A stretch of 64,000 nt of DNA, from contig NZ_BMUG01000009.1 in assembly GCF_014650075.1 (NCBI RefSeq), positions 186,001-250,000 on the forward strand, in the 5' to 3' direction. Under the pieces are notes generated by a model. That model had not been told where the DNA came from and ran no database searches. It saw only the letters and a list, made by a program, of their open reading frames with translations. The translations under genes were made by a program, and so were the position numbers. The DNA comes from Streptomyces microflavus (GTDB lineage Bacteria > Actinomycetota > Actinomycetes > Streptomycetales > Streptomycetaceae). This document shows, piece after piece, positions 8,176-15,469 of this stretch (position 1 is its first letter; each line of letters begins with the position of its first letter).

Positions 8176-8518
8176 CGACGCCCCACCCCCCCTCATCACG
8201 GCATGAGCCTAATAATTCGCGTGCGCAAACACAAGAGCAGGTGGTCACCGGTACATCCGAGCGTACCGAGCGGCAGGAGACGTGGCGTGGGCCCAGGGGC
8301 CCATGGGCGGCCCAAGGGGCGCAGGGAGCGGAGCAACCGGGCTTCCCGTGACCGGACTTGGGCCCGACTTTGGGGCCGGGGGCCCGCGTCGGGGACGTAT
8401 TCCGGCCGTACGCTCACGGCCGACAGGCAGCACGCGCGCAGTTCAGGTGCCCGGATCACGGGTTACGGGTGCCGGACTCTACGGGTGCCGGGCCACGGGT
8501 TCGGGGAAAGGGTGCACC
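8176..8518. other. Divergent intergenic region, 343 bp
   Basis: Probably carries promoters for the minus-strand gene starting at 8175 and for the pilin-like gene at 8519. A relatively AT-rich stretch (TAATAATTCG at 8210-8219) and the TGGGCCC palindrome at 8288 are visible, with a further GGGCCC-rich block at about 8363-8391. The reading frame of the downstream gene is open through much of this region, but the encoded Gly/Arg-rich sequence is not protein-like. Confidence 0.5.
8288..8303. promoter_or_regulatory. TGGGCCC palindrome, copy 3
   Basis: TGGGCCC-AG-GGGCCCA, 7-bp arms and 2-bp spacer, in the divergent region upstream of the large pilin-like gene (start 8519) and 113 bp from the start of the minus-strand gene at 8175. 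Confidence 0.5.
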
Positions 8519-10543
8519 GTGAGCGGTGGCGGGGGCGGGAGCTGGGGGGACGGAGGGGCGGGCCACATACCGCCAGGACGCCGGGGTGCAGGGGGCTCCG
8601 GCGCCCTGGCAGGCAACGAACCGGGCAGCCGCTTCTTCGCGTTGACCCGCAGTTGGGCGACGGGTGCGCTGGTCTACATCGCCGCCGGGTTCCTGACGAG
8701 CCGGGTGCTCCTCGAACTGCTGGGCAACGCGACCCGGTTGGAATCGTTCGGCTGGCGGCTGTGCCTGCTGCACATACCCGCGCTCGCCGTCACCCTGCTC
8801 ACCGTCCTGGCCGCCACCCGCATGCTCCCCGACGAGTACCGCGCCTCCCGCGCCCTCTACCTGCTCGCCGCGCTGACCGTGCCGCTGGCCGGTATGGCGT
8901 ACGGCTTCGCCGTGTCGTGGGAGGCGGTGGGGATCGAGGGCGTACTGATGCCGGTGGTGGCACTGGCGGCGGGCGCCGCGTCGGGGACGGCGGTGGACCG
9001 GCTCCTGGAGGAGCGCGCCACCCGGCCCCCGCCGCCGCCGACGTACTCGTACAACTGGCGTGACAGCGGCGTCACCGCGACGGAGTACCTGGGTGTCGTG
9101 GTCCTCGTGGTGACCCTGATCGGCGCGATGGCGATGGCGGGGGTCGGCGGGCAGATCGGGGAGCGCATCCGCTGCGCGATCAGCGCCATGGCCGGTGGTG
9201 GTGGGTCGTGCGCCACGGGCGGCGGGGACCCCGAGGCGCAGCCGAAGACGGACGCCGACTACGAGCCCAAGATGTGCCAGGTCTCGTCCGTCTCCGACAC
9301 GGCGGGCGGCAAGGTCAAGATCGGCTGGTTCGAGTGGGGCGAGGAGTACGGCTTCCAGCAGAAGGTCTCCCAGGCCAACACCGACGTCAACGGGGACGGC
9401 AAGGTCGACGGGAACGACAAGGTCGTCTCCATGACGTTCACCGACGCGGCCTCGGCCGGCGTCACTGCCAGCACGCCGGGGGTGAAGCTCGGGAAACTCG
9501 GCAAGGCGGACATCGACATCGGCGGCGGCATCAAGATCACGAACGGTGACACCTGGATCTTCGCGAGCGAGGAAGAGGCGCAGAAGATGCGGGACGACAT
9601 CGAGGAAATGAAGATGTGGGAGACCGCCACCAAGCACGGCAGCGGGTACGGCGGCAACTGGTACTCCGGCATGAAGTGGGCGGAGAAGAAGGAGGACATC
9701 GAGCGGAAGATCGGCGACAAGAAGATCTCGTACTCGACGGTCGGCCTCAACGCCTATGCCGACGGCGGCCTGTCCATCAAGGGCGGCGACGAGGACGAAC
9801 TCGGCGCCAAACTGGGCGGGAAGGCCAAGTTCTCGCCCGAGGTGACGATCACCAAGGACGACGTGAACGGCAACGAGTCGTACACGTACACCGCCAAGCT
9901 GGAGCTGGAGGGCAAGCTCAGCGGGAACGCGGGCCCGCTCAAGGGCACGCTGAGCGGCAAGCAGAACCGCACCGGCGCCATCACCGTCACCCGCGACCAG
10001 AGGACCGGGAAGATCGTCCGCATCGACATGACGCAGACGGTGGAGAGCGGCTCGACGTCCGGCAAGGTCGAAGTGGGCGGCGACAACGGCGAGTCGGGCG
10101 CGGACAAGCGCGGCGGCAAGGGCAGCGCGTCGGACTCGTCGGGCGAGACCGGCATCGAGGTGGTGACGAACTCGATCGTCTTCGGCAAGGAGACCGACGC
10201 GGGCACCGAGGCGAAGCGGGCCGTGGCCGAGCAGTGGCTGGACGGATCCGGCAACAACACCGCCCCCTTCGAGTACCTCTTCGGCGACCGCGGCATGGAG
10301 ACGCGCCCCACGGGCAACGACCCCTTCGAACGGCTCATGTTCGAGGACGGGCTGTCCAGCACGATGCGCTACCACGGGGAGACGGACGCGCAGGAGTTCG
10401 GCTTCGAGATCTCGCTCGGGATGAGCCTCGGGTTCTCTATCTCGGACGAGCAGAAGAAGGAGACGCTGACGGACGCACGGTTCCTGGGGGCGCCAAAGGG
10501 TGACGGCCGCACGTATCTTCCGTACAGCTACTGCGCGAACTGA
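8519..10543 (+). CDS. Large membrane protein with internal Flp-pilin-like segment and secreted C-terminal domain
   Basis: 674 residues from the GTG at 8519, preceded by a GGGGAAAGG Shine-Dalgarno; the longer open frame upstream codes low-complexity sequence. Order: Gly-rich tail; three to four hydrophobic segments (about 47-68, 81-100, 112-132, 137-158); then RDSGVTATEYLGVVVLVVTL (181-200) and a helix to about 224. This closely resembles the Flp pilin at 14.1 kb: a prepilin-type cleavage site after G184 with Glu at +5 (E189). Beyond it lie about 450 hydrophilic residues predicted to be outside the cell, with Cys at 231 and 253, a dockerin/EF-hand-like loop (289-300) and long beta-strand repeats. 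No family is recognised for this C-terminal part. It is probably a substrate of the window's prepilin peptidase and a pilus- or surface-associated protein (inference). Confidence 0.75.
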   Translation: MSGGGGGSWGDGGAGHIPPGRRGAGGSGALAGNEPGSRFFALTRSWATGALVYIAAGFLTSRVLLELLGNATRLESFGWRLCLLHIPALAVTLLTVLAATRMLPDEYRASRALYLLAALTVPLAGMAYGFAVSWEAVGIEGVLMPVVALAAGAASGTAVDRLLEERATRPPPPPTYSYNWRDSGVTATEYLGVVVLVVTLIGAMAMAGVGGQIGERIRCAISAMAGGGGSCATGGGDPEAQPKTDADYEPKMCQVSSVSDTAGGKVKIGWFEWGEEYGFQQKVSQANTDVNGDGKVDGNDKVVSMTFTDAASAGVTASTPGVKLGKLGKADIDIGGGIKITNGDTWIFASEEEAQKMRDDIEEMKMWETATKHGSGYGGNWYSGMKWAEKKEDIERKIGDKKISYSTVGLNAYADGGLSIKGGDEDELGAKLGGKAKFSPEVTITKDDVNGNESYTYTAKLELEGKLSGNAGPLKGTLSGKQNRTGAITVTRDQRTGKIVRIDMTQTVESGSTSGKVEVGGDNGESGADKRGGKGSASDSSGETGIEVVTNSIVFGKETDAGTEAKRAVAEQWLDGSGNNTAPFEYLFGDRGMETRPTGNDPFERLMFEDGLSSTMRYHGETDAQEFGFEISLGMSLGFSISDEQKKETLTDARFLGAPKGDGRTYLPYSYCAN

Positions 10544-10576
10544 CGGCCGCCGCTCGCACGGTGTACCTGAGAGGCG

Positions 10577-11176
10577 ATGACGATGACGAGAAGGCTCCAC
10601 GCGGGCAGGCAGGCCGCGACGGCCGCCCTGGGCCTGTCCCTCCTCCTGACCCTGGCCGGCTGCGGCAGCGGCACCGACGGCAAGGCCCCGGTCCCCGAGG
10701 GCTGGTCCACGCTGGACACCGACAGCCTGAGCGTGGGCTACCCGAAGGACAAGGGGTACGCGGAGCAGCCGGCGGCCGAGCGGAGCAGGAACAACGCGGC
10801 GGTGGCGCTGAAGGTGGAGAACGGCATCCGCACGGGCATGGTCTCCGTCCAGCTGAACTTCGCCACGGGCGTGAGCGACGCGGGCGAGGCGGCGGCCGCG
10901 GCGGGCGCCGGAATCGGCCTGGGCTCCACGCGCAGGGCAACGGAGGACGTACGCCTGGCGGGCCCGGAGAAGTCCCGCGAAGCCCGCCGCATCGACTACG
11001 ACTTCACAGCCGACGGCAAGGAGGACACCCCGAACACGGGCACCCCGATGACGGGGGTCCTGGTCGCGGGGGTGGACTCGGGGGGTGTGCCGTTCGTGGT
11101 CCGTCTGAACGCGGTGAAGGGCGCGGTGAGCGGGGAGGAGCTGAATGCCTTCGTGGGGTCGATCACGGTGAAGTAG
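10577..11176 (+). CDS. Secreted lipoprotein of unknown function
   Basis: 199 residues with an N-terminal Sec signal and lipobox LTLAGC (lipidated Cys about residue 29), followed by GSGTDGKAPVPEGW. The mature part (TLDTDSLSVGYPKDKGY, AVALKVENGIRTGMVSVQLNF, GVPFVVRLNAVKGAVSGEELNAFVGSITV) resembles small LpqN/PsbP-like Streptomyces lipoproteins, but I do not assign it. It follows the pilin-like gene by 33 bp on the same strand, so they are probably cotranscribed. Start ATG at 10577. Confidence 0.75.
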   Translation: MTMTRRLHAGRQAATAALGLSLLLTLAGCGSGTDGKAPVPEGWSTLDTDSLSVGYPKDKGYAEQPAAERSRNNAAVALKVENGIRTGMVSVQLNFATGVSDAGEAAAAAGAGIGLGSTRRATEDVRLAGPEKSREARRIDYDFTADGKEDTPNTGTPMTGVLVAGVDSGGVPFVVRLNAVKGAVSGEELNAFVGSITVK

Positions 11177-11265
11177 GTTGCGAGTAGGGGCGGTTCACGC
11201 CCCGTCGGGAGCGCCGGTACGTCACTGGAGCCCGTGGGGCACCGGGACAAGGGAGGCAATCGAGA

Positions 11266-12069
11266 GTGAGCAATCCAGGTGGGCCTGAGCTGCCCTCGCA
11301 GATCGATACGTCCGTCGCCCATTCCGCGCGTGTGTGGAACTACTGGCTGGGCGGGAAGGACAACTTCCCGGCGGACCGTGCGGCGGGCGACGCGTACAAG
11401 AGCAAGTACCCCCTGATCGAGCCCTTCGCGAAGGAGTCGCGGGATTTCCTCCGCCGGACGGTGACCCACCTCGCCCAGGACGCCGGGATCCGGCAGTTCC
11501 TGGACGTCGGTGCGGGCCTGCCGACGGCGAACAACACCCATGAGGTGGCGCAGCGGATCGCCCCGGAGTCGCGGGTCGTCTACGTCGACCATGACCCCCT
11601 GGTCCTGCTGCATGTCCACGCGCTGCTGACCTCCACGCCGGAGGGTGCGACCGCGTACGTGGAGGCGGACATGCGCGACACGGAGACGGTGCTCGCCGGG
11701 GCGTCCGGGACCCTGGACCTGACCCGGCCCGTCGCCCTGGTCATCAACGACGTCCTCGGTCACATCGTGGACTGGGACGACGCCCTGTCGCTGGTGCGGC
11801 GGCTGGTGGAGCGTCTGCCCTCGGGCAGCTACCTCGCGCTCAGCCACTCCACCGCGTCCGACGACGCCCACCGCGCCGTCCAGGACGAATACAACTCCTC
11901 CGGCGCGATCCCGTACATCTTCCGCGAGCCGGAGACGACGATCGCCTTCTTCGACGGCCTGGAGATGGTGGAGCCGGGGATGGTGTCCTGGCCGAACTGG
12001 CGGCCCGACGCCAACACCGGCACCCTGACCGCCCGTGCCGGGTGGGGTGCCGTCGCCCGCATCCCCTGA
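11266..12069 (+). CDS. DUF574 SAM-dependent methyltransferase
   Basis: 267 residues of the S-adenosyl methyltransferase family PF04672, expanded in Streptomyces. Diagnostic motifs: HSARVWNYWLGGKDNFPADR (residues 19-38), QFLDVGAGLPTANNTHE (SAM-binding motif I), VVYVDHDPLVLLH (acidic motif II) and LVINDVLGHIVD. The GTG start at 11266 follows a GGGAGG ribosome-binding site at 11251-11256. Substrates of the family are largely unknown. A strong hairpin follows the gene. Confidence 0.9.
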   Translation: MSNPGGPELPSQIDTSVAHSARVWNYWLGGKDNFPADRAAGDAYKSKYPLIEPFAKESRDFLRRTVTHLAQDAGIRQFLDVGAGLPTANNTHEVAQRIAPESRVVYVDHDPLVLLHVHALLTSTPEGATAYVEADMRDTETVLAGASGTLDLTRPVALVINDVLGHIVDWDDALSLVRRLVERLPSGSYLALSHSTASDDAHRAVQDEYNSSGAIPYIFREPETTIAFFDGLEMVEPGMVSWPNWRPDANTGTLTARAGWGAVARIP

Positions 12070-12144
12070 TCCCATCAGCAACTGCCGCGCTGTGCACCCC
12101 GTTTCGAGGTGCACGGCGAAGCGGACCACCTGCTGTGACGGCGG

Positions 12145-12183
12145 GGGCCCGGCACCGCGATGTGGTGTCGCGGTGCCGGGCCC
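12145..12183. terminator. Hairpin between convergent genes
   Basis: Perfect 16-bp inverted repeat GGGCCCGGCACCGCGA (12145-12160) and its complement (12168-12183) with a 7-nt loop. It lies between the 3' ends of the DUF574 gene and the OmpA-like gene and can serve both strands. Confidence 0.8.
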
Positions 12184-12211
12184 TCGGCTGCTTCGCAAGG
12201 AGCGGGAGCGG

Positions 12212-12853
12212 TCAGGAACCCTCGCCGCGAGGGAAGGAGACCTCCACACGGCGGTTCTTCTTCCGGCCCTCTTCGTTGCTGTTGCTGGCGATCGGGTACT
12301 GCTCGCCGTATCCCCGGATCTCGTACGTGATCGTGGGGCCGAGCTCCTTCGAGAGGACCCCGTGCACGGCGTCGGCGCGCTGCTTGGAGAGTACGTCGCC
12401 GTGGGCGGAGGAGCCGAGGTCGTCGGTGAAGCCGAAGACGCGGACCTTGGTGGCGTTCTGCTTCTTGATCTCGTCGGCGATGGCGGCGATACGGGCGTTG
12501 GCCGCCGAGCTCAGCTTCGCGCTGTCCTTGCCGAAGAGGACTTCCGCCTGGAGCGCGAACTTGATGTCGGCGTTGCTGTCCTCACGGCGCTCCTCACCGC
12601 CGAGGTCCTCGACGACCTGGACGATGTCGAGGACCTTGGACGGTCCCAGCGTGCCGCCGTCGGGCATCTTGAGGTCCGGGTCGTTGGCGTCGACCTCGAC
12701 AGGGGGGACCGACTGGGCTTCGGTGCCCGGTGGAACGCTGGGGCCGTCATCGGCCAGCGCGGGCGTCGCCCCGAACAGCGTGAGGCTCGCGACGACGAGG
12801 AGCGAGGCGGCGGCCATGCCCTTCGGCCTCATGCGGGTGCGTGTGTGCGTCAT
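12212..12853 (-). CDS. OmpA-family C-terminal domain protein, secreted
   Basis: 213 residues from the ATG at 12853; the frame extends upstream, but this start lies just after the stop of the preceding gene and leads straight into a signal peptide (hydrophobic 14-30, cleavage near ALA-DD at 34/35). Residues about 100-208 form an OmpA/MotB peptidoglycan-associating domain: DIKFALQAEVLFGKDSAKL, VRVFGFTDDLGSS, LSKQRADAVHGVL and a GRKKNRRVEV ending. In a Gram-positive cell this domain would bind peptidoglycan. It closes the pilus cluster and may anchor the apparatus to the wall (inference). Confidence 0.85.
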   Translation of the reverse strand: MTHTRTRMRPKGMAAASLLVVASLTLFGATPALADDGPSVPPGTEAQSVPPVEVDANDPDLKMPDGGTLGPSKVLDIVQVVEDLGGEERREDSNADIKFALQAEVLFGKDSAKLSSAANARIAAIADEIKKQNATKVRVFGFTDDLGSSAHGDVLSKQRADAVHGVLSKELGPTITYEIRGYGEQYPIASNSNEEGRKKNRRVEVSFPRGEGS

Positions 12854-12861
12854 GTCGGCGG

Positions 12862-13479
12862 TCACCCGGAGATCTTGAGGGAAGTCGTCCCGAAGGTCGG
12901 AAGGGTGAAGTCGACCTCCGTCGTCGTAGTGGGCGGCGACGGGAACTGCATGAAGACCGACGTGGTCTTGCCTGCCAAAAGCGGCGGGATGCCCGTTGTG
13001 CACAAGCACCGGCTCTCCGTGTCCCGCAGAATGTAGTAACGCTTCTTCCCTACCTTGTCGACCAGCGTGGCTCCGGCGACAGAGTTCGGGTTCGCGGCAA
13101 GCAAGGCCGACTCGGATCCGGCCCAGGCCGTCGTGTTCGCCGACTGGGCCCCCTCGTTCTTGATCACACCTTGCACGGTCACGAAGCCGCCGGAATCACG
13201 CTTGACCTGATTGATCACCAGCGTGAGCCCATCCAGACCCCGCGCCTCGGCCAGTCTGGCATTCGGATCCACGTTCTCCCCCGCAGCAGTGTCCACCTGC
13301 TGCTCGCCCTTGTCCTCGGCCGTCGGCGAACTGGCCGGTGCGGACGGCTCGGGCGTGCTCTCGCTCCGGGGCTCCGCACCGCCGTCGTCACCGCATCCGG
13401 TCAGGCCGAGGGCGAAGGCAGCTGTTACGGCGACAGCCAGCGCGAATCTTCTCGTTGTTGTGGTACGCCGAATGCTCAT
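12862..13479 (-). CDS. Secreted lipoprotein of the pilus cluster
   Basis: 205 residues. Signal peptide with lipobox LGLTGC (lipid-modified C29), then an acidic Ser/Pro/Glu linker to about residue 70, then a beta-sandwich-like domain (LTLVINQVKRDSGGFVTVQG, VIKNEGAQSANTTAW) resembling DUF4352/TelA-like extracellular immunoglobulin-type domains. Two Cys occur near residue 158 (SRCLCTTG). Eight bases separate its stop from the OmpA-like start, indicating one transcript. Its function in the pilus locus is not known. Confidence 0.75.
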   Translation of the reverse strand: MSIRRTTTTRRFALAVAVTAAFALGLTGCGDDGGAEPRSESTPEPSAPASSPTAEDKGEQQVDTAAGENVDPNARLAEARGLDGLTLVINQVKRDSGGFVTVQGVIKNEGAQSANTTAWAGSESALLAANPNSVAGATLVDKVGKKRYYILRDTESRCLCTTGIPPLLAGKTTSVFMQFPSPPTTTTEVDFTLPTFGTTSLKISG

Positions 13480-13508
13480 GGTCCGATTCCTCTACTCGTC
13501 GTTCGCTG

Positions 13509-14120
13509 TCACTGGTCGACCAACCGCACATCGAAAAGAATCTTGCTCACTGTGGACCATGGCGGAGGGCTGCCCGGCGCGACTTCCACCACTCGGCCGT
13601 TCGAGCACGTGAAAATGAACAGGTCCTGGACACCGTCGCTGTTGAAGTCCACGGCCTTCCAGTTGGGGCAGCGGAATTCGATCAGGGCGGTGGCCTTGGC
13701 CTTGGCGAACGTGTTCTCCGTACCGGGGATGACCGACGAGTCCACCGGCTTGCGCCCCTCGACCTCGACCGTGATCCGGTCGCGCAGGTAGCCGTACACG
13801 GGGTAGCAGGCCCGCTTGTCGGCACGGTTGGCGGAAGCCAGCCTCTCCGCCTCGGCACAGGGCGGCGCGAACGGCAAACCCAGGAACAGTTCCAGCGTGT
13901 TGCCCGGGAGTGAGGCGATGAAGCCCGGCCCCATCTCTGTACGGGCGCGTTGCGCGGCGGCCAGGGCGGCCGCGTCCGCGGCTCCCTGGGACCCGTTGCG
14001 CAAAGCGGATGCTTTGCCGACAGCGAAGAAGGCAAACGCAAGGAAGAGCAGGCCCGCCACCATCACCACGTAGATGGGGAAAGCCTGCCCTGAATCCTTG
14101 CGCGAGCGAGCGAAGATCAC
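13509..14120 (-). CDS. TadG/TadE-like pilus assembly protein
   Basis: 203 residues with a GTG start at 14120 whose GTGA overlaps the Flp pilin stop by four bases, indicating translational coupling. N-terminal RKDSGQAFPIYVVMVAGLLF is a TadE/TadG-type membrane segment, followed by the typical GSQGAADAAALAAAQRAR stretch. The extracellular part has paired Cys and, near residue 165, DFNSDGVQDLF, which matches the calcium-binding FG-GAP loop pattern DxNxDGxxDL. It is likely a minor pseudopilin or tip component of the Flp pilus. The C-terminal sequence is not otherwise recognised. Confidence 0.8.
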   Translation of the reverse strand: MIFARSRKDSGQAFPIYVVMVAGLLFLAFAFFAVGKASALRNGSQGAADAAALAAAQRARTEMGPGFIASLPGNTLELFLGLPFAPPCAEAERLASANRADKRACYPVYGYLRDRITVEVEGRKPVDSSVIPGTENTFAKAKATALIEFRCPNWKAVDFNSDGVQDLFIFTCSNGRVVEVAPGSPPPWSTVSKILFDVRLVDQ

Positions 14121-14347
14121 TGGGCAGTGATGGCGTTCACCAGGCCCTGAATACGCGCGGAGATCGCCCCGCCGATGCCCGTCGCCACGATCGCACCGAT
14201 GATCGCCACGACCACCAGAATGATGCCCAGGTACTCGAACGCCGTCTGCCCCCGGTCCTTCGCCGCGTAGCGCTTCTGGATGGTGCTGACGGCGGTGTTG
14301 GCCCAGCCGTTGACGCGGACGGCGGTCTTCAGGGTGATGTCCGACAT
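14117..14347 (-). CDS. flp: Flp-type pilin subunit
   Basis: 76 residues, start ATG at 14347 after an AGGAGGGG ribosome-binding site. Basic leader (KTAVRVNGWANTAVSTIQKR), then RGQTAFEYLGIILVVVAIIG, the classical Flp prepilin motif: cleavage after Gly with Glu at +5 and a Tyr next to it, followed by a hydrophobic helix ending GGAISARIQGLVNAITAQ. This is the major pilin expected to be processed by the prepilin peptidase at 4.2 kb and polymerised by TadA/B/C. A gap of about 200 bp upstream containing a TGGGCCC palindrome suggests its own promoter. Confidence 0.9.
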   Translation of the reverse strand: MSDITLKTAVRVNGWANTAVSTIQKRYAAKDRGQTAFEYLGIILVVVAIIGAIVATGIGGAISARIQGLVNAITAQ

Positions 14348-14496
14348 GGTGGTCCCCTCCTGGTTCGGCCGACCGGTTGCCGGCCGACTCGGGCGTTTCT
14401 GCGGTGCCGTCTCCGGTACCGGCTTCCTCCTGGCCGGTGCCGTCGACGGCGACGTGAGAAACATAGGAGGGAACCGTCGCACGTTCAGAGGGTCCG

Positions 14497-14516
14497 TGGG
14501 CCCATTCCCGGGCCCA
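14497..14516. promoter_or_regulatory. TGGGCCC palindrome, copy 4 (wider spacer)
   Basis: TGGGCCC at 14497-14503 and GGGCCCA at 14510-14516, with a 6-bp spacer instead of 2, and one more half-site at 14527-14533. It lies between the response regulator gene and the Flp pilin gene, about 150 bp upstream of the pilin start. Confidence 0.45.
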
Positions 14517-14554
14517 AAAGGTCTCCTGGGCCCCCTCGTTCGGCTTCCGGGCGG

Positions 14555-15433
14555 TCATGGGTGCCGTCCTGGGTCCCGGGGGGCCGTGCCGAGCCAGCGG
14601 GCTATCGCCTCGCTGCGGCTGGCGCTGTGGAGCTTGGTGAAGATGCGGTTGATGTGGTTCTTGACGGTCTTCTCGCTGATGAAGCAGGTGGCGGCGATCT
14701 GCTGGTTGCTCATTCCGGACGCAATCAGCTCCATGACCTCCACCTCCCTCGAACTCAGCCCGTACTGCTGCCTGTTGGGGGGAGAGACCGACCCCCCGGT
14801 TACCAAGGACTGTCCCACAAGAGGTTGCAGTTGCGAAAGGCTTTCCGAATGTTCGCGCTGCCGTGGGGGCGCGTGGACGGGCGTCGATGTGAGCGCCGCG
14901 CCCAGGCCGTCGGGCAGGGGGGACCGGGCCGGGGCCGTGCCGTGGCGCATGTGGGCCAGCAGGGCGTCGGCGGCCGTGGCGGTGAAGTTGGCCCGGCCGT
15001 TCCTCGTGTCCCGTACCGCCTGCACCAGCTGGTCCGCCGTGAACTCGCCGTGCACCAGGTAGCCGCCCGCGCCCAGGCGCAGGGCCTCGTGGACGATCTC
15101 GCTCTCACGGCTGTACGTCAGCATGAGTACGGGGGCGATGCCCACCAGGTGCGGCAGCGCCGAGATGCCGTCCACACCGGGCATGCGGACGTCCAGCAGG
15201 ACCACGTCCGGGCGGTGGTGGAGCGTCTTCTCGTACGCCTCCCGGCCGTCCGCCGCCTCCGCGACGACCTGGATGTCGGCCCGGCCCGAGAGCAGGACGC
15301 CCAGGCCGGCCCGTACCACCGGGTTGTCGTCGGCGACCACCACCCGGAGCCGGGCTGTGGCGGGAGCGGGGGGCAGGGCGGGGGGACCGGTCGCGGGGTG
15401 CGGGGGGCCTGGTTCGAAGACGTCGTCCGGCAT
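14555..15433 (-). CDS. NarL/LuxR-family response regulator
   Basis: 292 residues. Pro-rich N-tail, receiver domain about 28-150 with acidic pocket D35/D36, phosphoacceptor D81 (VVLLDVRMPG), and a C-terminal LuxR HTH (YGLSSREVEVMELIASGMSN, KTVKNHINRIFTKL) about 225-285. A long linker (about 165-222) separates the two, which is unusual. It pairs with the histidine kinase 36 bp upstream and sits inside the tad operon, so it probably controls pilus genes. The TGGGCCC palindromes are candidate targets, but a direct link is not shown by sequence. Confidence 0.9.
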   Translation of the reverse strand: MPDDVFEPGPPHPATGPPALPPAPATARLRVVVADDNPVVRAGLGVLLSGRADIQVVAEAADGREAYEKTLHHRPDVVLLDVRMPGVDGISALPHLVGIAPVLMLTYSRESEIVHEALRLGAGGYLVHGEFTADQLVQAVRDTRNGRANFTATAADALLAHMRHGTAPARSPLPDGLGAALTSTPVHAPPRQREHSESLSQLQPLVGQSLVTGGSVSPPNRQQYGLSSREVEVMELIASGMSNQQIAATCFISEKTVKNHINRIFTKLHSASRSEAIARWLGTAPRDPGRHP

Positions 15434-15469
15434 GCTGCGACCTCCTCTCCGGGTCGGGGATCAGGGGGA

